From: Petaurus breviceps papuanus | Lineage: Eukaryota > Chordata > Mammalia > Diprotodontia > Petauridae | Assembly (NCBI GenBank): GCA_028583685.1 | Contig: JAMXIF010001183.1 | Location: forward strand, 9,913,866-9,977,865 | DNA length: 64,000 nucleotides | Reading direction: 5' to 3' | Shown: positions 57,061 through 64,000 of the stretch, piece after piece | Layout of the letters: each line of letters starts with the position of its first letter | How positions within the stretch are numbered: the first letter of the stretch is position 1 | Notes under the pieces: generated by a model | The model's input: only the letters and a program-made list of their open reading frames with translations | What the model was told of the DNA's origin: nothing | The model's database searches: none | Position numbers and translations under genes: made by a program

Positions 57061-57765
57061 AGCAGTGATGCAGAGGAAAGAATATTCAACCAGCGACCAG
57101 AAAACTCAGGTTTTAGGCAAAGACATGTAAGTGAGGCTTCAGAGGAAGAGTCTATTATATAAATGTTTTAATGTTTCAGTCGTTTTTTTGAGAAAGCAAT
57201 TATCAAAATTTAAGTATTTCTCTGTTTTTGCTATATGTTTATGGTTCTATGTGTTACAGCTGAAATTTTTACAATGATTAATTCAAAGAAAAAGCTGAAA
57301 AAATCCAAACCCTCAATGAACTTCCTTTTAAGAGTTGACAAAAATGAAAATTCTTCCACTTAAAGTCTACTCTAAGGCTTCACTGAATGCAAACATGACC
57401 CTAATCTGTCAAAGTCTATGCTATGTGGATGACAAGTTCTGGTAGGTCCTACCAAGGTAGGTTTGCCTCAAGTACAGACAGGTCCAGCAATGGAATATTT
57501 CCATAATCCAAAACACAGCCTAAGTTAAGAGAGACTCATCATCAAGTGATAACTTTATTATAGTCACAAAAACTCATTTAGTATCAGCCACAAAGTCAGT
57601 GGGAGATTGCAACCCTCATCAGTGAAGGGATCTCCCACACCAGTTGTGGGATGTCTGAAGAATATCAACATTAGCTGACTAATTTGAACAACAGAGAGAG
57701 GAAGTGTGAGGGAGGGAGGGAGAAAGAGGGGAAGAGAAAGGGAAGAAGGAAGGAAGAAAAGAAGA
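57061..57765. other. No repeat recognised; purine-rich end
   Basis: Unrecognised DNA ending in a GA-rich purine tract at 57695-57765. Confidence 0.4.
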
Positions 57766-57995
57766 AAATAAGCATTTCTTAAATGCCTACTATGTATGAG
57801 GTACCAAACATAGAGATATTTAAATATTATCTCATTGATCCTCAAAAAAACCCCTCAGCTAAGTGCTATTATGATCCCCATTTTCCAAGTAAGGAAACTG
57901 ATGCATATATAGAGATTAAGTGACTTGCAAAGAATCATATTGCTAGGGTCTTACTTTGTTTGATACTTTGAACTCAATCTTCCTGACTCCAGGAA
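57766..57995 (-). mobile_element. CORE-SINE (THER1/MIR-like), antisense
   Basis: 'aatgcctactatgtatgagg', 'atctcattgatcctcaaaaa', 'gtaaggaaactgatgcatat' and 'tcaatcttcctgactccagg'. Confidence 0.85.
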
Positions 57996-58546
<551 letters not shown>

Positions 58547-58574
58547 ACTTCATTTTTTAATCTAAAAACAGAAG

Positions 58575-58935
58575 ATAATAATAGCAGCTACTCCCAGGGT
58601 TGTAAGGATAAAGTAAAATAATATCGGTAAAACATTTTGAAAACCTTAAACTTCTGTATTTGTTATTATCATTATTTGTCATGCTGAAATAAAAAGTAAT
58701 CTGGAATTATATATAGATTGCTAGACTTGGAGCCAAGGAGACCAGGATTCAAATCCTGCTTTTGATACTTAATAGTGAACCTCTCTCTCTGGGTCTCAAT
58801 TTTGCACATCTGTAAAATGAGGAGAATCATGTCTGAAATAACTCTCTCCAGGTAAGATTCTCAAATGAGATAATACACGTAAAGCATTTTTATAAATTTT
58901 AAAGTGCTATAGAAATATCAGCTCCCATTATTACA
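58575..58935 (+). mobile_element. Two CORE-SINE copies in tandem
   Basis: 58575-58680 is a 3' tail ('agggttgtaaggataaagta'). 58700-58935 is a nearly complete copy ('gacttggagccaaggagacc', 'aggattcaaatcctgctttt', 'tgcacatctgtaaaatgagg', 'ctcaaatgagataatacacg'). Confidence 0.82.
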
Positions 58936-60635
58936 AGTTTATATTTCTTCAAGCATTACATAAGTATATTTTCAAATGAAAGAAACCATTTCACAATATC
59001 ATGTGTATAAACGAACCTTAAAAAAATTGTAAGTCCTGAATGAATCCCTGTGAACTCCCTCACCACCAACTCCACCACACACTCCTCCCCTCCACTAAGC
59101 CTTCATGTGCTAAGTCACTGAATATAATAATTATTTCTGTATAAGACCTAAAACACAGAACAGCATTTGGATCAATAACATAGTACACAAATACTACTGG
59201 ATTTTCCTTCATTTTAAAGCACACAAATTATATTAGGCACCATGTGACAATAAATGCTTAATAGTACTTATGGAATGGTTGAAAACACATTTCCTTAAAG
59301 TCCCAGAAAGTTGGCCAGAATAAACGTTTATTGCTTCAACTAGAGGTAGCACCCTGACCATCAAAAGAACCACAGCTGGGAATTCTGTAGCTTGGCTGCC
59401 CCAGCAGTAAGTCATCCTTTACAAGGCCTTTCAGATAATCAGATGTTTCTCTCCATCAAACACTTTCTCCCTAGGGAGGGCCCTTGCCAACTGATCCCTT
59501 CAAAACAACTCTATCATTCCCTCTTCTAGAACCCTTGCTTCATGTCAGCTCTGGATGAGGGAAAAAAATGATCCATAAAGCAACATAATTATAAAATTTT
59601 TAAGAAGGCACTTTACAATTCTAAAGAATGCACAAGAAAAATGGTTAGCAATTTATTCCCACTCTTTGGGATTAGCATGGGTTTCTAACTATCCAAATAT
59701 CATATGAAATTTCAAGACAGGTCCAAGGACAACTTTTAGGCCAACCTGCCTACTGCTTTGACTTGTCCACACTTTATCAGAGGATCACTTCTGATGCATA
59801 TAGGAATAGTCAGAGTTCATCAGGCAGGGTCACCAAACCCATCTTTAGTTGCCCTTGTTTACACAACTATACAAGTCTAAGGTTTTCTCATTACTCATTT
59901 TCTCAAAATTTTTCATTTTGACCTAATCTCCTTAAATGGAAATAGATCTCCCAGTTTCCTCCAGTGAGTGGTTAGTCTTTCCCTTCTTCTGCTATGTTCC
60001 CCTCCACTCCATCTTCTTTTCCTAGCCTCTCTTCCTAAATAAGATCTCCTCTATCAAGTGACCATCAAAATCAATGGGGTTTCTATCCCCTAAGCTATGA
60101 TGGGAGGGAGTGTGAAAATTGGTCCATTCTAGATACAATATACCAAACAAATGTATTTACTTTTAAAACACAAAACTTTCAGACAACCTTAAATGGAAAA
60201 GAGTTCCCTCCTCACCATATAATCTTGCCATGACACTATTATTTGTTGTGACTGGGAGTTGAGGACAGATGTGGCAGTATCCCTTAAACCACAGGAACCA
60301 AACAACCACGTCCTGGAATTCGTCTGCCAGTCTTGTTCCTAGAGGCCCAAGAAAGTTTCACACTGTCCTGACTTCACACACTGTTGAGTTATGACAAAAA
60401 TGAAGACCCACAAATTCCAGGTAACTTTTGAATAACCCAGCGTCAAAATTGATAGACAGCTGGGGTATTGAACCATAACTACTCACTGTGGATAAAGGAA
60501 ATCACTAACCACCCTCTAACAGATTCCAACTGCCACATGCTCAGCAGAAGCCTCTGATCTCTCTGACATCACAGTCTGACCCTGGAATCTATACCTCACT
60601 ACCCCATCCCCCCAACAAGTCCATCATAGTCCTAC
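58936..60635. other. No repeat or gene recognised
   Basis: 1.7 kb of mixed-composition DNA with no repeat family that I can name. The part next to 60636 could belong to the same element as the LTR there, but I see no retroviral motif. Confidence 0.4.
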
Positions 60636-61132
60636 TGTGACATATAAAGTTTGAGAGACATAGTTTCTGAGTAATTCATCATTTTATTAATAATGCTAGC
60701 ATACTATTAATAAAAGGATGGTCTCTCTTAGACCAAAGATGTCTTATGGAATCCACTCAACACTTATATGTCTTTGGAAGATTGGGTGTTCCGAATGGTG
60801 GAAATCAACTCTAATTGGTTAACAATTAATCAGAGAATGAACATTATAATGAGAGGGGGACCTATTCTAATGAGGGTCTGGGGTACATTACTCTGATCAC
60901 TCAGTCTTGGTCAAAGATATATTCATATCATGTCTGACGAAAGGGAGAATCCACATTTTCCCAGACCTGAATAAAACATAACAGGCTTCCCCACTTGGGT
61001 AGGATCTGAACAAGACTGAGGAGAAAGTTAAACCAATCTCATTATTAGCAATGTCTTTCAGGTGCTGGCTTGGCCTAGTAGAAGACAAAGGTTTCAAAAA
61101 GGGATAAATCCTGTGTCTACCCAATACTAACA
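60636..61132 (-). mobile_element. LTR (family A), antisense
   Basis: On the minus strand, about 497 bp from TGTTAG to TGTCACA. It shares with 32761-33199 the ordered blocks 'gagattgg', 'acccaagtgg', 'ccaattagagttgatt', 'ggtctaagagaga', 'catccttttatta' and 'tatgtctctcaa'. The two copies are clearly diverged, so the family is old. No partner LTR or internal region is seen; treated as a solo LTR fossil. Confidence 0.6.
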
Positions 61133-61299
61133 ATTATTTGTTTAATAATCATTTCTCTCACTCTCAACAAGGATATCCTCCACTGTTCCCCAGTGGAAAA
61201 ATAGAAATCTTTACCAGTTCCATACTTCCACTCTTTCAGAGGTTTGGATGACACTTGCTGGAGAGTGTCAATGGAGAGGAGAGAGCGGAGAAGAGAAAG
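61133..61299. other. Nothing recognised
   Basis: Short unassigned stretch between the LTR and the L2. Confidence 0.4.
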
Positions 61300-61589
61300 G
61301 AGATAGAATTGAGGGAAGGGACAAAAAGAGGCAAAAAGACCAATCAGCTGGCCATTGCAATAGTCCTTGTTCGATGTGATAAGGACCTGAACCAGAATGG
61401 CAGCAGAAAAGAGAAAGGAGTATTGTGTAATAGATGTTATGAAGGTAAAATGTTATGATATAAGTTAAGATGAGGATAGGGTTTGGGGGAAAAGACAATG
61501 AGTTTGGTTTTAGACATGTTGCATTTGAATCGCTTCTGATATATCCAGTTGGAGATGTCCAATAAAGCAGTACAAAGCCAGCACAAGCA
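61300..61589 (-). mobile_element. L2 LINE ORF2 part, antisense, left piece
   Basis: In plus orientation: 'ggccattgcaatagtccttg', 'gacctgaaccagaatggcag', 'aatgagtttggttttagaca' and 'tatccagttggagatgtcca', the antisense order of the L2 ORF2 C-terminal half. On the minus strand 'CNMSKTKLIVFSPKP' corresponds to the L2 'LNMSKTELL' block. Confidence 0.8.
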
Positions 61590-62287
61590 GCTTTCCAGAG
61601 GTTTGCTGCTGTGAGCAGCTTCAAGGTTCTGATTACACAATATAGTGAACTTTCTATTTATTCAGCAGTAAATTAGAGCAAATCATTCACAGAAATCAAG
61701 GTACAGCATTCACAATGACATAATAACTTACTACTAAAGTGGTCACATAGTTTTAAACAAAATACATTCAGTCGTTTAGTAAATCCTTAATTAAATCATC
61801 CAAAGGTCAAAATTCTTCATCCCTAGGTCACAATAAATCATAATCTCAGTCAGTACACAGTATCCAAGTAAAGTCTTCTTTCATCTTGACTCGAGGCTGG
61901 CTCTCAGCTTCCATAGTTCCTCTTCCATGGTCGCAGCTCTCAATTCCTTGTCCAGCTCCTTGTCCAGTTCTTCATCCAGTTTTTTGTCCACTTCCCATTC
62001 CATACTGAAGCTCACAGTGTCCAGTGTCACCTCAAGCCCTTCACAGTTCCTGTTTCCAGGAAGACAAAGCTTAACAGAGCCACAATAATATACATTGCTG
62101 GTACCATCATCAATTCACTATCTGCCTGTGAAATCAACTCAGACCCACCAACAAGGTCTGAGGACTCAACACAAATCATCAACAAATAAATCAACACAGA
62201 CCCACAAACAAAGTCCAAGAAGTCAATACAAATCATCAGTAAAGTCCCAGGCCCTCCAAAACCCTCCTCCAGGACTTCAAATCAAGA
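61590..62287 (-). mobile_element. Unidentified ~700-bp insert in L2 (LTR-like or other retroposon)
   Basis: It separates two collinear L2 pieces. On the minus strand it contains an open segment of 78 codons (62115-61881, between stops) with 'VKLCLPGNRNCEGLEVTL', an acidic-basic heptad-like stretch 'EELDKELDKEL', and a terminal TGA. An AATAAA signal lies about 220 bases further on (61662-61657). 62131-62243 is an imperfect tandem repeat of period 57 bp. The signal lies about 70 bases before the insert end, as in an LTR or a processed transcript. I do not recognise the family. If retroviral, it is a fossil fragment. Confidence 0.5.
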
Positions 62288-62345
62288 TACGGGATATATA
62301 GATCTGGTAGCTATCTGCATAAGAGTTGATAGGTGAATGGTAGGG
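62288..62345 (-). mobile_element. L2 LINE, antisense, right piece
   Basis: 'atatatagatctggtagcta' and 'tctgcataagagttgatagg' continue the antisense L2 phrase interrupted at 61589. Confidence 0.75.
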
Positions 62346-62419
62346 AATTTGGCATGATTTGTCCTTAGTGATCCCATGATAGTTCCTAAAGATCACCATT
62401 TCTTTTTCTATATGCTTGC

Positions 62420-63680
62420 AAATTATATGTTTAATTATTTTCAAGGAATTTGCCAGGAAATTAAAGTCAAATTCACTAGCCTAGGAGTTTTGGGTTCCTT
62501 TTTTCCCTATATTTCTGAAAATTGGTTCACCATTTTTTCTCTCCCCAATCTTTTGGTGCTCCTCTACTCTCCATTATTCATTTAATAGCAGGTCTATGAT
62601 TTTCTCTAAGTGCTTCCAGGATTCTTAAATTTAATTAGTATAGACCAAGAGAGTGGAACTCATTTAAAGTCGAACTCTTATTATTTCCTGATTATCAAGC
62701 AGACCAATGTGCTCTTAATCATATGCTATCAATTTGAAGCTTATTCTCTTTAAAAGACTAAAGCAATGCTGAATTTGAGCAGTTCTGTTTTCTTTCTTCT
62801 CTATTATCATTACACCATCTGTCCCAAGTGGTATGTCCTTGTCCTGTTATTCTTCTAGCTCCAAACTTACATTAAAATTGTTTCTGTCCTTGGCATCTTT
62901 TTTACAAACTTAACTTATTCTTCTTCCTATGATAATTCTTACACTTCTATGCCACTCTTTTGTACTGTTGCTTGGTTATGTGCCCCTCCTTCAATCTTTT
63001 AGAATGCCATTTTAAAATTTGAGAACAAAAAAAAAAGCAAGAAAAAACTCCCTTTACACACATATGTTTATGTTTCCTTAGAAACAGCTTTTCTCCTCAC
63101 TGGGATTGCCTGAGATTGTCAGGATTTTGCTTTTGAAAGCATCCCAATCCCTCGAATCTTCTTAAGTAATTTCCATCCATGGAGTGATGTTTTTGATTTC
63201 TCTTTATTTTCTGAAATCTCAATGACTATGCCCAGTTCTCTCTTTCTCCATTATAACCAATTCTATTTTGCTATGCTCATGTTTGACTAGGGTTCACATA
63301 ACTGATCTTTCAAAAAGTCAATTCATTCTGTGTCAGAACTAAAAATGCAGAGTACCAGCCCCTCACCAAATCCTATTTATAATGCAATTAGATTTGTGGC
63401 ATTGTGTTAACATTTCAAGTTCACTTTATTACCTATCCTCTGGGCATTCATATAGAGACACTTGAGAATAATATCATCCCTAAATTTCTTCCCTTTTATT
63501 TTCTTTTGTGAATTTATGGCAATTCCACCACTGAATTCTTTATCTGTCGTATTTGTTAGTATCCAGGTTTATAGGTTTATCTGGGCATTACATTATTCCG
63601 GCATTCAAGTTTCCTTTACAAACTGACTCCAGACTACTTTTTAGATTCTTCTCCTTCTCCCAAACTCCAACCAAACTAAA
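62420..63680 (-). mobile_element. L3/CR1 LINE 5' part, antisense (diverged)
   Basis: 'aaagtcaaattcactagcct', 'aggagttttgggttcctttt', 'tctgaaaattggttcaccat' and 'tttggtgctcctctactctc' match the antisense order upstream of the CR1/L3 reverse transcriptase core. Identity falls off after about 62650, and the rest to 63680 is only a tentative assignment. Confidence 0.5.
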
Positions 63681-63724
63681 ATGCTCAACATTCTCCAAAT
63701 GTAGGATTCATATATTTTACAACA

Positions 63725-63870
63725 TGCAGGAACTTCAGAGGTCATAATCCAAATCTGTCATTTTGCAGGGGAGAAACTAAGGCTCAGAAAGTGTAAGAGT
63801 CTCAGAGTTTCGACCAGTATGACACAACTAGTGATTGATAAGAACCCAGATTTCTTCATTACTAGGCTAA
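63725..63870 (-). mobile_element. MIR3-like CORE-SINE, antisense
   Basis: 'ggaacttcagaggtcataat', 'ccaaatctgtcattttgcag' and 'gggagaaactaaggctcaga'. Confidence 0.75.
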
Positions 63871-63919
63871 TAAAATCAGCTTATAAATTAAAAAAACTTA
63901 TTTTTAAAACTTCTAGAAG

Positions 63920-64000
63920 CAGGGTTTCTTAAACTTTTTCCACTTGTGACCCCTCTCACTGGCATTACATAGCCTGCAGGCATGCACAGTGCAAAGTACA
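63920..64000. mobile_element. hAT-like DNA transposon end, cut by window edge
   Basis: 'cagggtttcttaaacttttt' and 'ccacttgtgacccct' resemble the ends of Charlie-type hAT elements. The other end is outside the window. Confidence 0.5.

Noticed and set aside
60636-62287. A complete endogenous retrovirus from the LTR at 60636 through the insert at 62287
   Set aside because: The two units share no blocks, the L2 between them is collinear, and no gag, pol or env motif is visible. They are separate events.

Overview
This is about 64 kb of AT-rich vertebrate nuclear DNA, almost certainly from a marsupial. The signature is the repeat set. It includes tRNA-derived SINEs of the 'gcagctaggtggc' type, some with a Bov-B/RTE-like 3' tail, and many CORE-SINEs (MIR/THER1/MAR1-like). 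It also includes marsupial-type L1 3' ends, ORF1-only half-L1 (HAL1) elements, and old L2, L3/CR1 and RTE LINEs. I found no convincing host protein-coding exon, tRNA, rRNA, CpG island or CRISPR array. The window reads as intergenic or deep intronic DNA. The long open frames are either shadows of repeats or low-complexity translations.

Layout. 0-5.5 kb: an L1 3' end, an L1 endonuclease remnant, an L2 fragment, a SINE and an antisense L3/CR1 fragment. 6.5-9.3 kb: a plus-strand HAL1 flanked by a target-site duplication (TSD), broken by a younger SINE with its own perfect 13-bp duplication; a sister SINE follows at 9.4 kb. 10-20 kb: old L3/CR1 and CORE-SINE fragments in otherwise unremarkable AT-rich DNA. 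21.0-23.9 kb: a second HAL1 in the opposite orientation, also flanked by a TSD. 25.1-26.6 kb: an antisense RTE-clade reverse transcriptase remnant, then a SINE. 27.6-29.3 kb: long simple repeats (TCTCTG and GGAA). 29.9-30.3 kb: a solo LTR. 31.5-34 kb: a layered graveyard of L2, L3/CR1 and an LTR. 34-36.4 kb: SINEs and an L2 3' end. 36.4-39.1 kb and 47.9-52.6 kb: two repeat-poor stretches that are the best places to look for conserved regulatory DNA. 40.3-47.8 kb: SINEs, L2, an L1 3' end, a sense-strand L3/CR1 and a nested SINE pair; a 10-base N gap lies at 47064-47073. 53.0-54.9 kb: two hAT-type miniature elements, one of them inside an L2. 56-64 kb: SINE fragments, a GA microsatellite, a second LTR of the family seen at 32.8 kb, an L2 split by an unidentified insert of about 700 bp, an L3/CR1 5' part and the start of a hAT element at the window edge.

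The window holds no working gene system. Its interest lies in the insertion history, in the two HAL1 copies in inverted orientation, in the unidentified insert at 61.6-62.3 kb, and in the two repeat-poor intervals. All family names come from recognition by eye; no database search was run.
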